Under the pieces are notes generated by a model, which worked only from the letters and a program-made list of their open reading frames with translations, did not search any database and was not told the DNA's origin. A stretch of DNA of 64,000 nucleotides from Cucumis sativus (taxonomy: Eukaryota > Streptophyta > Magnoliopsida > Cucurbitales > Cucurbitaceae), in NCBI RefSeq assembly GCF_000004075.3, contig NC_026655.2:2170001-2234000 (forward strand). The letters are read 5' to 3'. Position numbers and translations under genes: made by a program. Shown one piece after another: positions 34,827-47,959 of this stretch (its first letter is position 1; each line of letters starts with the position of its first letter).

Positions 34827-37800
34827 TTATATCCAAAGGTGCTCTCTCCGATACTCACGCACGATCACCGGCACGCTTGTAGGCGGGATCTACAATACAG
34901 AACATAAAGAATTTTTTTTTTACTCAAAAGGCTGCAAACCCAAAATTTTACTTTCCAATTCTGACCACTGTGATGTCAAGAATCAGCAGTCAGCAAACAA
35001 ATAAGATAATTGATGATAGAGCAAAGTGTCATCCATAATGGACATGGACGATCTTAAGACAGTTAAAAGGACCAGAGCTTAGTTTGCTTAACCTAAAAGA
35101 CATTATCCAAAATGTAAGTCTGATTTCAGACAGGAAAAGAAGCCATCTGGTTAACAACCGCGTGAGTCAATCTTTTGTAGAATCTAGCTAGATGTCATTT
35201 TGGTTAGCATTTGCAAGATACTTTTCTGCAACGGCGCAATCACTAGCATCCTCAGACAAAGAATCCCTTCTCAAAAGAAGCTGCAGAACAAATTTCACTC
35301 CACAAAGGAAATTTCTCCAATTACTGATCAATTGCATTTTTCTCATCTTTTCTTAAAACTACCCAAAATAGTCCAACTAGCTTTGGTCCATGTTCGAAGT
35401 CGATAACAATCCATAATAGTCCACAAGAGAAAGGTCAATATAAGAGATAAATCAATCTCTTCTTACATATGAAAAGGAATGTGTGCATAGAGACTATAAA
35501 GAGACGGTAAAAGTGTATGAATAGATAAGAGGAAGAAGAGAAGTTAGAATCAATACAGACGGAAGTTAACGGAAGAAACTGAAGTAAAAAAGATTAATAG
35601 GCCTTTGACTTGTTAGGTGCAAAGAAAGTCCAACAAGGGAAGAGATCTATGGAACATACATGAGGACAATTATTTTCATTGGTATGAGGCAATTTGGATA
35701 GTTTCAAAAGCAAAGCCACGAGAGTTTATTGCAAAAAATGGACAATATGGAGATGAGTGGAGGTTCAGTTTTAATTGTCATGTCGTATTCATTACTTACA
35801 ACTGCTTGTTTTGCTTTTCAAAATTCTGATGAAATGTTGAAAACAGTTTAAAACAAACGGATAATGGTGATTGTTAGGTTGCAAAAAAATTGAAGAAACA
35901 TAAAAATGAGAAGCACCAAAAACTTAACCTTAAGAAAGGAAAGGGAAGACAGAGATAACAAGACAGCCATCCAAGTCACAAGCAGGAATACAGGTATATA
36001 TATGAACAAGTGCCAGAGAGAGATTGAACCAAATTTACCATGCCATAATCTGTGACAATCATTGAGATGTAATCTGAAGGTGTGGCGTCGTACCTGAAAC
36101 AGTACCAAATAAAGTTAGAATACATCACTTTGAGGTACAATAACTAGCTATCATATTCATATATACTCTTTAATTTACATTAAATTTAGAAGTTGCAGTT
36201 GTTCTTTAGCAGCCAAATTTTCTAGATGATTAATATCCTTCCTTCCTGGAACCTTTGAGATAGCATCTGGATCGCCTGCAAGAAATGCAAAATTGCTCAG
36301 ACATTGCCCTTTGTCCCTCTTCTGGAAGGAAATGTGAGAGAAGATAACATAATAATATACATACCTAATTCATTGAAACATATTGAATCAAGCTGAACCC
36401 TTTCGTGGAATTTATAGGCTTCGCAGCAGATTAACACTGGAACATGGAATGCGTTAGCAACCATGGCAACCGCTGCAGTTCCCACTCTTGAATATACAGT
36501 TCCATTAGATAATACTGCAGCAGCCCCCAGAAAAACTCGTGTTACTTTGTGCATCATGTAAGAAATAGCATTTATATGAGTGTATGTACAACTTAGGCCC
36601 CTCCCTATGAGCCTACGAAGCAATGCTTGCCCTTCTAGTTTTGGACGGGAATCCACCACCACAACACGAAATTCTTTTCCAAGCTCGTGAGCATATAATA
36701 GGAGCATCTCTACAGCACACGATGATCCATATGTGAGAAGAACATCCCCATCCCTGATTTTGGTAGCAGCATGTCTAACTATGACCTCGTCTGCAATTAT
36801 AATCTTTTCATTAATGAAGCGATCGATATCTGAGCAAAGTGTAGCTTTTACTTCAGATTCCGGAAGATTCAATGGTAATTTGGCAATGAGATTTTTCAAA
36901 AACCTAATTGCATTTCCCATGCTAACAGACAGTGGCCTGCATTCGTTGAAGAATGATACATAGCCACCAATTTTTGTGGTTAAATCTCTACCCAGAGACT
37001 TTTGTGGCGGAGTTGAGTAGTCTTTGATGGCCTGTTGAAATGCATGAAGCATCGCAATACAACGAGCATTGCCTCCACATATATCTCCGGCCATATATTG
37101 TAAACCAACCTGATAAAGTATAGGTACGATACTAGATTAGTCAAACAATAGTCATCAGATTTGTCATCATTATTATAAATTAACCATAACCATATGGAAC
37201 AATTAATTAATTATTTCACCACCATCAAGAAAAAACATGATCTTTTGCTTAAGAAGTCACAAATAATTGTGCTATAAGTGCATAGAGGTCTATAAAAATA
37301 TAACTAATATCATAAATAAGCAATGTGAGATTATAAATATTTTTTTTTTTGAAAAAAAACGTAAAAGTCCTAATCAAACAGAGAGAAGCTATGACTTTCT
37401 AATTTGAATTGTTGTAGATGCTGTGTATTTTGGTGGACTCCTCAAAGTGTGGACAAATTACCCCATTAATCCAAGATCTTCTATACTAAACACTAAACAG
37501 ATTCTATACTAGTCGTCATTTATAGTCAAGAGTAATTATAAACAGTATTAGCTAGTTACCCCCTTCCTACCACAACAAACCTTGTAAATGGCAGGATGAA
37601 TGGGATCAAGTTGGAAAAACTTTGACACGAGATCAGGAAGCTGAGTTCCTTGCTCGTATTGTGGCAAATGGCGAAATAATTCAACCCTATTTCTAGCTTC
37701 AGTTTGGTTGAAAACTGCTCGCTTTTTAGCCTTTTCTACCCTGCTTTTATCATCAAACTGCATTCGTGGAGGTGGAGCATCTTTCTTCCTTTCTTTATCA

Positions 37801-40724
37801 TGTGTGCGATCACCTCCTCTTTTGTCAGTAGATGCCACCGAAGGTGCAGCAGTGCTATCTCTCATAGTCGAGGACTGCTTCACAGCTTTACCAGGAGCGT
37901 TACTTGACTTCTTTGCTTCACCTTTTAACCAATAAACAAACAGACATTATCAATAAGTAATAAACATATTAACTAGTTACTTTATGAGCTCTTGAAACTC
38001 ATAAAGTAATGATTGAATTGGAAATTTAACCATTCGCTGGACCTTTTGCAGCTCGTTGTGCTTCCTGTAGAGCACGTCTTTCAGCCTTCGTGGTTTTTGC
38101 CTTTTGGGGTTTTGAATTTGATGGTGGCTGTCGATTCTGTAACTCTGTGGAAGCCCCCCCATTCTTTTCTGCATGAGCAAAGCAGTAGAAATGAGAAATC
38201 AATAATCCCAATGCAAGAGATTTTGCATTAGTTCTTTTCTGATTCTAGCATGCTTGCATGGTGGTCTGGCTATAGACTATAGTACCATATTTTAAACTCC
38301 ATTGATACTGATGAGCCAAAAGATCTCTTGGAAAAAAGGGGAAAAAGTGAATTTCTTAAAGAAAAAAGAGGGGGAGAGGGGTAATGAAGGGGGGCATCAT
38401 CATATCGAGCTGAAGTTAGAGGACAGAACACAACTATTACACATATATTTAAAGGAAAAATAAGAAAATTAAACAACCCAAATAGGTTGGTGTGTGCAAG
38501 TGTCTGGGTCTATAACCACCCAACATCCAGAAAGCCCCTTTTCTATTGGCTCCAACGTTTGCCAACATGTTTTCATATTCAACTCCTTTCTTCTAGAAGA
38601 CCCCAGCAAAATACAGTTCCCTCCACTCTCTCGTTCTCTTCTCAATAACCCCCTCCCCCACACAACACACACACACACACATTCTCCAAAAAGAAGAAGG
38701 AACTGGTTGCACAAGACAACTGCCGAACCTACAATGATTTACCATCAAAAGCTCAATTGCTGTAACAGTTTTATTTGAATCTATAACCTTAAAAGCATTA
38801 CCCCATTAGCCCCTGTATCAACACATGTTGATTTCCACTTTCTTTTCGCTCTTCAATTTCATATCCTCTTTCTTCAAGACCCACACTTTTCCTCGTCTAT
38901 AACCCTATCCTTTCTGTTCTTCATGATTCTTTCTGTTTTCTTCTCTAAACTCTCTCAAATAAACAACAAAGTCGAATTAGATACAGAGAAAATGGTTCTT
39001 TACTTTTCCATTAAACGTAAATAAACTCAATTAGATGCAAGTCAAATGGTTCTTTTCTCTTCCAGTAAATGTGAATCTAAGCTCATACAAAACATTTAAA
39101 TTATAGAAATTTTTTCACAAATTAAAACCAGACCCTTTACTTCTGACTCCATCAACCTTAACGTGCATTCGTGATGCATTAGTCCTATTGACAAAAAAAA
39201 AATTAGCTCAGCAACGTAAACCCACTAAAATAGCAAATGTCTAGCAATAAATGAGCACTCTTTTATAAGTGATATCAAGATCAGAATTCAAAATATAACT
39301 TAAATTTATTTAGACTGGGAGTTTTAGGGCCACAATAGGAAGTTATCTGGGATTAATTTTGAGGATATTGGGAACTGAAATTAAATTCTACTCTTCTATT
39401 TATAAATTGCTTTGCCTTAAAAGCGCATAACCATTTTTCTTCTTTTTTCTGCTATGGTATGAAACAAATTTTCATTACATAAAAAGAATATCCACAATTA
39501 AACTTCTGTCTCCTATTTCTAAATAGCTTCGCCTTAAATTACACAAAACGATTTTTCTTCTTTCTTTTCTGTTATGATAAGAAACAAAATTTCATTACAT
39601 AAAAAAACATATAAAGGAGAAGACAGGATATTCCCCCAAAAAGTACAAGACGTTCAAAAACACACTCCAGTTGACAAGGATAGATAGCAGCCAGGGAACA
39701 ATCAAAAAAATGTTTAGAAAGGGAGCTAACTGAACAGAAAACACTAAAGTCCCTAAAGCATCCCTCCAAACTAAAAAATGCTAGTTTCTTTGAATCCTAT
39801 ATACCAAAGATTATCTCTAGCAGTTAGAGCAGTTGAACCATTAAATCTTGACCTTCAATCTGAAGAGACAGACATCAAAGTTTGATGAAATTAGGAGAGC
39901 TTCTAGTAGACGAGACGCTAGCAAAGACTGGTTGTGTGCAAACAAAAGATCGAGCGAAGTCAGTAAAGTGCAGGACGTGAAAACACGGCCACAAACCCCA
40001 TCTTCAGATTGATACGAAAAAGAAATATACAGCAAAAAGTGTAATAATTAGATGCTTAAAGTCAATACTCGATTAAAACGATGTACCTCAAAACAGAAAT
40101 GCACAAGCCCAAAATTAGCAGAGACAATAACAAAATCAATCCCCCCGGCATCAACGAAAAAAGAGGAAAGACGTAAGGATTAAATCCCATCCAACAAAGC
40201 GATACAACATCACCTGCAACCCCAACAGACTTATTAGCTTCCACCGTGTTAGGAACCATCGCCTGTGAAGTCTCCGACGCCTTAGCCGCCATGTAGATTC
40301 CAACGCCAGGAAAGCTCGAGGCAATCTTCCCAGAACCACTCCGGCGATACGGAACGGAGGTGAAAGAATCCTCTGACATATCCAACTCTTCATCCCCAAT
40401 TCTACCAGAAGGAGAAGTAGCAAGAAGCATTTCGGAGGGGTTATAGCTGCCAACATGAATATGATCGGCGGAATCCCTCCAATTGGCGGGAGGTGGAAGA
40501 GGAAAAACGGCAGAGCGAGAAGCGAGGTTATCAGAGAGATGACGGGGAGGGGGAATCATGACGGGAGACAGTGAATTGGAGGGAGGAGAGAGGGACTGTT
40601 GAGAAGGGGTGCAATCGGCGGGACCGGAGAGGGAACGGCCGGGGGGATTGGGAGGGTCGAGAGTGAAGAATCCGACCTGACGGATTTTGGGGTTGACGAC
40701 GCGGGAGCCACGGCGAGCATCCAT
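34827..40724 (-). CDS. Translation initiation factor eIF2B subunit delta, copy 1
   Basis: eIF2B is the guanine nucleotide exchange factor that recharges eIF2 with GTP; delta belongs to the alpha/beta/delta regulatory core that senses phosphorylated eIF2 (family knowledge, cytosolic). Coding exons: 40724-40214, 38168-38031, 37921-37581, 37109-36365, 36275-36179, 36093-36039, 34889-34827; 1950 nt, 649 aa, phases consistent. The N-terminal about 215 residues are Pro/Ser-rich and low complexity (starts MDARRGSRVVNPKIRQVGFF). A Lys/Arg-rich segment (KAERRALQEAQRAAK) precedes the conserved eIF2B domain, about residue 280 to the end, with DICGGNARCIAMLHAFQQAI, RDGDVLLTYGSS, VVVVDSRP, GAAAVLSNGTVYSRVGTAAV, PVLICCEAYKFHERVQLDS and C-terminal VPVIVREYRREHLWI. 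Exon 5 has INHLENLAAKE, three residues longer than copy 2. The gene is intact. Confidence 0.93.
39386..39606. repeat. Imperfect tandem duplication (~115-bp unit) in intron 1 of eIF2B delta copy 1
   Basis: Blocks at about 39386-39490 and 39505-39606 share CTATTT.TAAAT.GCTT.GCCTTAAA, TTTTTCTTCTTT and GAAACAAA..TTCATTACATAAAAA. A smaller repeat (TCAAATGGTTCTTTTC-like) occurs nearby at 38975-39070. Both lie in sequence absent from intron 1 of the other copy. Confidence 0.65.
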
Positions 40725-43510
40725 GGAGTTGGGTTAAGAAGAACACAAGTAAAGGAAGGAAATAAGTAACTCCGTTGTGTATAATCCCTTTGGGCTCTCG
40801 CATATGCTATGGTTTATTTATTCTTTCTCTTCTAAAAATGTGTCATGCAATCTTGTTTTATAGTTTATCTCTCTCTTTTACCATATATGGATATAAAGGT
40901 TTACATCTTATGTTTATTTTTTACTTGCTTTTATGAATATTCAACTCTACTGCAATAATTGTGTAATTGGTTTCTAATTCCTATTTAATCAAAGATTATC
41001 GATCAACCATAAGAAAGGTTTCGATCTATATCATTCTAGAAAAATTTCAAACCAGTAAAATTTTATAAAAATCTCAAAGCCTTTAAATCAGCTGACCAAC
41101 GACTTTATTGTACTTCTTCAGTGGTCGATGTCCGTAGAAATTTTTACTAAATTGATCATAGTAGATTCGATGATGATTTTGTTGAAAAACTGACTCGAAT
41201 AGATTAATACTCACACGTAGTTTTAACATTTTATTTACCAATTTTTTAAAAAATTCTGATTACATTATAGTCTCTAAAGCATATTAGACGAGTGTATACA
41301 TTTAATTACTTTAAAATAATTTAATATTTGATATTACAATTGTAAATGTAATTTTGATGTTATTGAAACTAGTTAGAAGAATCAAATCATATCTTATACC
41401 AATTTTGAATAATGAAAAAAAGTGATTTAACATTTTCAAAATCATCAAAATTCAAAAACGCCCTTGCACAACTATTGGGTTATTGATTTTTTTTTCAATT
41501 CATGAGTGGAATATTGAAGATTATACTAAGAAAAAGCAAATAGACTTGAGCTTTATTTGATAACGATTTTGACAACTTTTTTAACATCAATTCTACGAGT
41601 GGGTTGTTCTTGTAGGTTTTCCTAAAACGGAAGAAAACATCCATCATTCATGAAGGGGAGGGGTGGGCAAAATTGGAAAATCACATCGACATATAGGTCC
41701 TACACACCATATTTTAGCCATAAATCAGTCAATAGTGTTTTTCAACGCTTTGAAATTGATTTGTCGTTCAATCAAATTGAAAATTTGATAGTGTGTTATT
41801 GATTCGAGGACCTTTATTGTCGACGAAGTAGATTTGTTTTAGAGTTGTATATAGTAAAATTTTATTACGTAAATGGTTGTCACTTCAAGTGATTCATTTG
41901 TACTCTATATTTCTTTTACTCTTAATGAGAACTCATTGTAGCTACTATCGAGTATAAGCATTAAGGATTATCATAGTTAGCTTACTAGTTTTTTTTAAGA
42001 AAAATTGCATCATGTGGTAAAAACATTTTTTAAAAAATAGTTTACAACATATTTTTTTATATATATTACAAATAACTAGTGACATCAAATAGTTATGATA
42101 GAGTCATCGACTTTTAAATTTGCTTATTCTCCAATTTAGAAAATGGAGGGACATTATCTATTATCATAAAAAAAATTGCTATTTTTGCTAGCGCTTTTTT
42201 TTGTAAGGAAAGTATACTTTATTCATTCATATTAGATACACACAGGATAGGATAATTGGTTTATTCTCTTAGCCAATGTTTTAAAAAATCAAGTATAAGA
42301 TTTTTAATATAAAAAAATACATATAAAATATCAAGAGCTCATCTAGTAATCTATCTTTTAATAAAAAAAAATCTTGGAAAATTTAAACGTATTTTCTTTT
42401 TATTTTCTATTGATAGTTTGCATTTAAATATAAGAATTGGATTCATATTCAAATTTTAAAAACAAAAACTATTTTTAAAATTTGCCTTTTATAATTGACC
42501 AAGAATTCAACTATTTTATAAAATAAAGATAAAAACTAGTGTAAAAAATTAGTATTAGACTTCACTTTCAAAATTCATAGACCAAATACTTATAATAACC
42601 ATCCATTTAAAAAAAATTAGTTTTATTTTTGAAATTTAGTTAAAAATTTAAGTTTGAAAGGATGAAAACCACTGTAAAAAGAATAATTATAAGAAAACAA
42701 GCTAAGGAAAACTATTGTTAATAAAAAACTAGAATGAGTCTTTTAAGAAATATAACTGCAAAATAGGTTCACGATTAAAAAAAATGATTCGATTAAATGA
42801 AAATTAAGAGAAAAAAGACGATGAAAAGAGAAGAAAATGGAATATTTTAAAAAATGGCCCCCTTGTTATTTAAAAGTGTAAAAAAAAGAAAAAAAAGGAG
42901 AATTTGCAAAAAGAATAATAAAATAATTCATGATAATAGAGTCTAACTATGTTTTCTAAATTGCAAACCTAACAATTTTAAAAGTAAATTACGGTTTGAT
43001 GATTACTAATCATATTTGCTAAATTAACACTATCTTTTTTTCTTCATGGTAATTTCTCACAATTTTGAAGTGATAAATGACAAATAAATTTAGAAAATAC
43101 AAGATTAGGAGAGATTGTTTATTGGATAACAATAACAATATAAATAAAGGTATCACTTACCTTACACCAATAAAAACTTGACCTAAAATTAAAATATTTT
43201 ATAAACGAGAAGATGTGATGAAAGGTTAACGCAATTTAGGGCTAGAGACGAACATTGGTTGAATATTATATTAATTGGATTCTTATGGTGAAAGGGATTT
43301 TGTTCTAAACGCATCTTCTTCATCTACTTCTTCCAATTCAGTTGCCTATGGCGGACGCTTCTTCATAAGATCAAGCAACCAATTTCACCTTTTTTTTCTT
43401 TTTCATTTCTACAGTAAGCCCACTTCTTCTCTTTCTCTCCTCCCAATTGCAGTTTGTGGATTCTGGTATTTCCCATGCCAAATTATTCCCGGTTCCATCG
43501 TTAACTCTTC
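40725..43510. other. Spacer between the two divergent eIF2B delta genes
   Basis: About 2.8 kb, AT-rich, no convincing gene. It must contain both promoters. The roughly 80 bp before each start codon do not look alike, so the copies probably use different promoters. A block at 41985-42205 resembles one at 52005-52235 (dispersed repeat). A CT-rich leader precedes 43511, with an acceptor-like CCCAATTGCAG at 43442-43452, so a 5' UTR intron is possible for copy 2. Confidence 0.5.
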
Positions 43511-46500
43511 ATGGATGCTCGCCGTGGCTCCCGCATCGTCAACCCCAAAGTTCGTCAGGTTGGATTCTTCACTCTCGACGCTCCTAATTCCCCCGACCGC
43601 TCCCTCTCCGGTCCCCCCAATTGTCTCCCTTCTCAACAATCCCTCTCTCCTCCCACCAATTCATTGTCTCCCGTCATGATTCCCCCTCCCCGTCATCTCT
43701 CCGACAACCTTGCATCACGTTCTGCTGTTCTTCCTGTTCCTGCTCCTGCCAATTGGAGGAATTCCACCGATCAGATCCCTGTTGGCAGTTATAACCCTTC
43801 CGAGACCCTGCTTGCGACATCCCCTATGGCGTCTCCTTCCAGTAGAACTGGGGATGAAGAGCTGGACATGTCTGAGGATTCTTCCAACTCCGTTTGGCAT
43901 CGCCGGAGTGGTTCTGGGAAGATTGCCTCGAGCTTTCCTGGGGTTGGAATCCACGTGGGGGCTAAGTCGTTGGAGAACTCGCAGGCGGTGCCTCTTCAGA
44001 CGTTGGAAACTAATAAGCCTGCTGGAGTTGGAGGTGATGTTGCATTTCTTTGTTGAATGGAGTTTATTAAACTCTTTCCTCTTTTTTTCTTTGATGCGGG
44101 GGGGGGGGGGGGGGGGGGGGGGAGTGTTATTTGTTCAGTCTGTGCCAATTTTGGGGGTGTACTTTTCTTTTTGAGTGACAGCATTTTAATGCTGTATTGA
44201 CTTTATACATATCATTATTACGCTTTTTGCTGCTCGTTTCTTTTTCATATCAATTGGAAGATGGGGCTTGTGGCTGTGTTTTCATTTCCTGCACTTTACT
44301 GAATCCATTCGATGTCTTCTTTTTTGTTTGGATATAATCAGTCTTTACTGGCGTTGCCTAGAAGCTCTCCTATTTTCATTTAACAATTTTTTCACGCCCA
44401 TCTCTTCAGATTGAAGGTCTGAATTTCTTGGTTCAGCGGTGTTACGAGCTATTTTTTGGTGTACATGGGTTGAAAGAAACTAGGATTGTGATGGGAGGGG
44501 AGAGACTTTGGTGTTTGTTGTACTGGCTATGGTTTTTTTCTTTTTCTTTTTCAATTCGTTCTCTTTCTAAACATTTCTGTTATTGTTCCTGGCTGCTATC
44601 CGTGCCAAGTGGAGTGTTTTTTTGTGCTCGTTTTCTTTTATTTATGACATTAACGATGAAACTAGCAAAACTTTACTGACTAATACTACGTTCGGTTGGA
44701 ATTTGTCAACTCTTTCTGGTTCTGACATGCTTGCATGTTGTGGCTATAATACCCCATTTTGAACTCCATTGATATTGATGATTCAAAATATTTTTTGGAG
44801 TCAGGGATTAGAAAGGGGGAAATAGAATGAACTTTTACATGAATCGATCACTGGATTATTGATTTCTTATTCCTATTGCTCTTGCAGAAAAGACTGGAGG
44901 GCCATCCACGGAGGTACAGAATAGACAACCACCACCAAATTCTAAACCCCTGAAGGCAAAAACAACAAAGGCTGAAAGACGAGCTCTACAGGAGGCACAA
45001 CGAGCTGCAAAAGTCTCTGCAAAAGGTTCAATTTCCATTTCAATCATTTTAGTTGTACCAGTAGGTATATGGCATGCTAATTCTTTAGAAATTGAATCTG
45101 GCTAGTAAGGAAGCACCCTTTTGAGCTAGGAAATGTGGAGGGTTTAATGGATTCAAGTTAGTGCACCGATAAGTTGAAGTGTATATATAGATATCGGTAA
45201 CTCCTTGGCTTGTGCACGTAAAATTGCTACCTTTGGTTATTAATCCTAATAATTATCGTTTTCCTATTTCTTTGGATATTTATGTTATAAAATTTTTTCA
45301 AGAGCTTGATATAGTAACTAGTTCATATGTTTAATTATTTTTTGATTTATGGTTCATTGGTTAAATAAAAGGTGAGGCAAATAAGTCAGGTGCTGCTCCT
45401 GGTAAAGCTGTGAAGCAGCCTGCAGCTATGAAAGATAGCACTGCTGCACCTTCAGTTGCACCTACTGACAAAAGAGGAGGTGGTGATCGCACACTCGACA
45501 AAGAAAGGAAGAAAGATGCTCCCCCTCCACGAATGCAGTTTGATGATAAAAGCAGGGTAGAAAAGGCTAAAAAGCGAGCAGTTTTCAACCAAACTGAAGC
45601 TAGAAATAGGGTTGAATTGTTTCGCCATTTGCCACAATACGAGCAGGGAACTCAGCTTCCCGATCTTGTATCAAAGTTTTTTCAACTTGATTCCATTCAT
45701 CCTGCAATTTACAAGGTGTTTTTTCTTTTCTGTTCTTTTTTTTTTTTTTTTTTTTGTTTTGTTTGGGGGGACTGGGACTGGGAATTAGCATGGAAACTTG
45801 GATTAGTGGCATGATTGGTACAGACTTGAAGAAGAATACAAATAGGAAGTTCACCAGAATGAAAAACCTCAACAAGATTCTTTGATTCGAACTTTTATGT
45901 TTACTGTTCCCATTTTGATGATGATCAATGGTAATGATTCTTTTTATTGGCCTCCAAGCATTGCAACATGTTAATTCGCATGTATGGCTTCTTTATAAGC
46001 AAGCAATTTTGTCTTTTTTTTCTGGTGAAATAATTAATTAATTGTCTCATATGCCTGTGGTAAATTTATAATATGAATGATAACTTAGCTGACTAGCTTT
46101 CATCTAATTTAGTCGCATATTTATACTTTATCAGGTTGGTTTGCAATATATGGCCAGAGACATATGCGGAGGCAATGCTCGTTGTATTGCTATGCTTCAT
46201 GCATTTCAACAGGCCATCAAAGACTACTCAACTCCGCCACAGAAGTCTCTGGGTAGAGATTTAACTGCAAAAATTGGTAGCTATGTGTCCTTCTTCAATG
46301 AGTGCAGGCCACTGTCTGTTAGCATGGGAAATGCAATTAGGTTTTTGAAAAACCGCATTGCCAAATTGCCACTGAATCTTCCGGAATCCGAAGTAAAAGC
46401 TACACTTTGCTCAGATATCAATCGCTTTATCAATGAAAAGATCATAATTGCAGATGAGGTTATAGTTAGACATGCTGCCACTAAAATCAGGGATGGAGAT

Positions 46501-47759
46501 GTTTTACTCACATATGGATCGTCATCTGCTGTAGAGATGCTTATATTATATGCTCATGAGCTAGGAAAAGAATTTCGTGTTGTGGTGGTGGATTCCCGTC
46601 CAAAACAAGAAGGGAAAGCGTTGCTTCGTAGGCTCATAGCGAGGGGCCTAAATTGCACATACACCCATATAAATGCCATTTCTTACGTGATGCACGAAGT
46701 AACACGAGTTTTTCTAGGGGCTGCTGCAGTCTTATCTAACGGAACTGTTTATTCAAGAGTGGGAACTGCAGCTGTTGCTATGGTTGCTAATGCATTCCAT
46801 GTTCCAGTCTTAATCTGCTGCGAAGCCTACAAATTTCATGAAAGGGTACAGCTTGACTCAATATGTTTCAACGAATTAGGTATGTATTAAATTATCTTCT
46901 CCTGTATTTCCTTCCTGCAGAAAGGGAAGAGGGACGATGTCTGAACATTTTCAAATGTTGTGCAGGTGATCCAGATACTATCTCAAAGGTTCCCGAGAGG
47001 AAGGATATTAATGATTTGGCTGCTAAAGAACAACTGCAACTTCTAAATTTAATGTAAATGAACAGAGTGACGTATTCAGATTATTGCTCCTCATTATTGC
47101 ACCTGAAGGTGATGTATTCTAACTTTGTGTTGTATTTTTCCAGGTATGACGCCACACCTTCAGATTACATCTCGATGATCGTCACAGATTATGGGATGGT
47201 GAGTTTTGTTCCATATACCTTCCTCAGGCACTTATTCAGATATATGCCATTATTCCTGCTGATTGTACTTTAGGGGTTAAATTCTTTCTGCATCTTACTC
47301 TTTTTGTATGTCTATTTCCATGATACGCTTAACTTTACACGTTTTTCTTAAAAGCTGTTCTAAATTCTAAATTTCAGAAATTTATTTTAGCATACCAAAA
47401 ATAGTAGTTTTTAATGGTGTTTTTATTCCTCGTTCTATTACTATTTAGTTTTTAAAAATTGAAGTTTGAAAACGCTATGCCCGTCTATAGTTTCTTTTTG
47501 ATTTGTTGACTCCAACTTCTCGTCCACACTTCTTCTTCCCCTTTACCATCTCTCTCTAGTCTCTGTACATTTTCACTCTTTTTTTTTACGTAAGAGAATT
47601 AAAACAGATCTTCAGCGGTCAGAATTGAGAAGCTGAAAATTCAGGGTTTTGCAGCCTGGACTGAAAAATTATGTTTCTTATTGTTTTGAACTGTAGATCC
47701 CACCTACAAGCGTGCCGGTGATTGTGCGGGAGTATAGGAGAGAGCACCTGTGGATATAA
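43511..47759 (+). CDS. Translation initiation factor eIF2B subunit delta, copy 2
   Basis: Same protein family and role as copy 1. Coding exons: 43511-44033, 44888-45025, 45372-45715, 46135-46879, 46966-47053, 47144-47198, 47697-47759; 1956 nt, 651 aa, same number of exons and intron phases as copy 1. It starts MDARRGSRIVNPKVRQVGFF and ends VPVIVREYRREHLWI. Exon 4 (248 aa, the core of the eIF2B domain) differs from copy 1 at 13 positions by my reading, for example MARD/MAGD, GSSS/GSSC, KQEGKA/KLEGQA and HEVT/HKVT. The N-terminal region differs more and has a 4-residue insertion (MASPSS segment). Exon 5 reads INDLAAKE, lacking three residues present in copy 1. Intron 1 contains a 25-G homopolymer. 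No frameshift or stop was found, so it appears functional. Confidence 0.93.
44098..44122 (+). repeat. G25 homopolymer in intron 1 of eIF2B delta copy 2
   Basis: Twenty-five consecutive G, about 65 nt after the exon 1 donor. The matching place in copy 1 has only six G (GATGCCGGGGGGATTG on the minus strand), so the run expanded after duplication or collapsed in the other copy. The length may also be affected by sequencing. Confidence 0.9.
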
Positions 47760-47959
47760 GGAGGTTAAGAAGGACCCTTCATTTGGAAAGAAGCTGAGGA
47801 TGACCGATTGATGCTTGTTCCATGTAATCGTGCAAGAAGTAGCCGAAGCATGCTGCAAGGTCGACATTTCTTGAATCATCTTGATGCAACCTTTGTTCTA
47901 CTCCTCCAGTACTCTTTTCAAATTCTGATTTTGGTAGATTAACAGTTAGCTAAAAATGC

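Larger units (their letters stand above)
34590..40724 (-). repeat. Left arm of a head-to-head inverted gene duplication
   Basis: This stretch, read on the minus strand, is homologous to 43511-48000 on the plus strand: coding exons, most intron blocks and about 230 bp downstream of the stop codon (shared GTGCAAGAA..., GCATGCTGCAAGG, CTCCTTACAGTTTTCCAAGT). Similarity is not visible upstream of the start codon. Intron lengths differ: intron 1 is about 2.04 kb here against 0.85 kb, and intron 6 is 1.15 kb against 0.50 kb. Confidence 0.85.

Noticed and set aside
35617-35829. 70-aa frame inside intron 6 of eIF2B delta copy 1
   Set aside because: Antisense to the host gene, no domain, and part of diverged intron sequence.
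34827-40724. Idea that one eIF2B delta copy is a pseudogene
   Set aside because: Both copies were read exon by exon; all GT-AG borders, phases and frames are intact and the only length changes are multiples of three.
44428-44679. 83-aa frame in intron 1 of eIF2B delta copy 2
   Set aside because: The homologous intron of copy 1 does not preserve the frame, so it is intronic.
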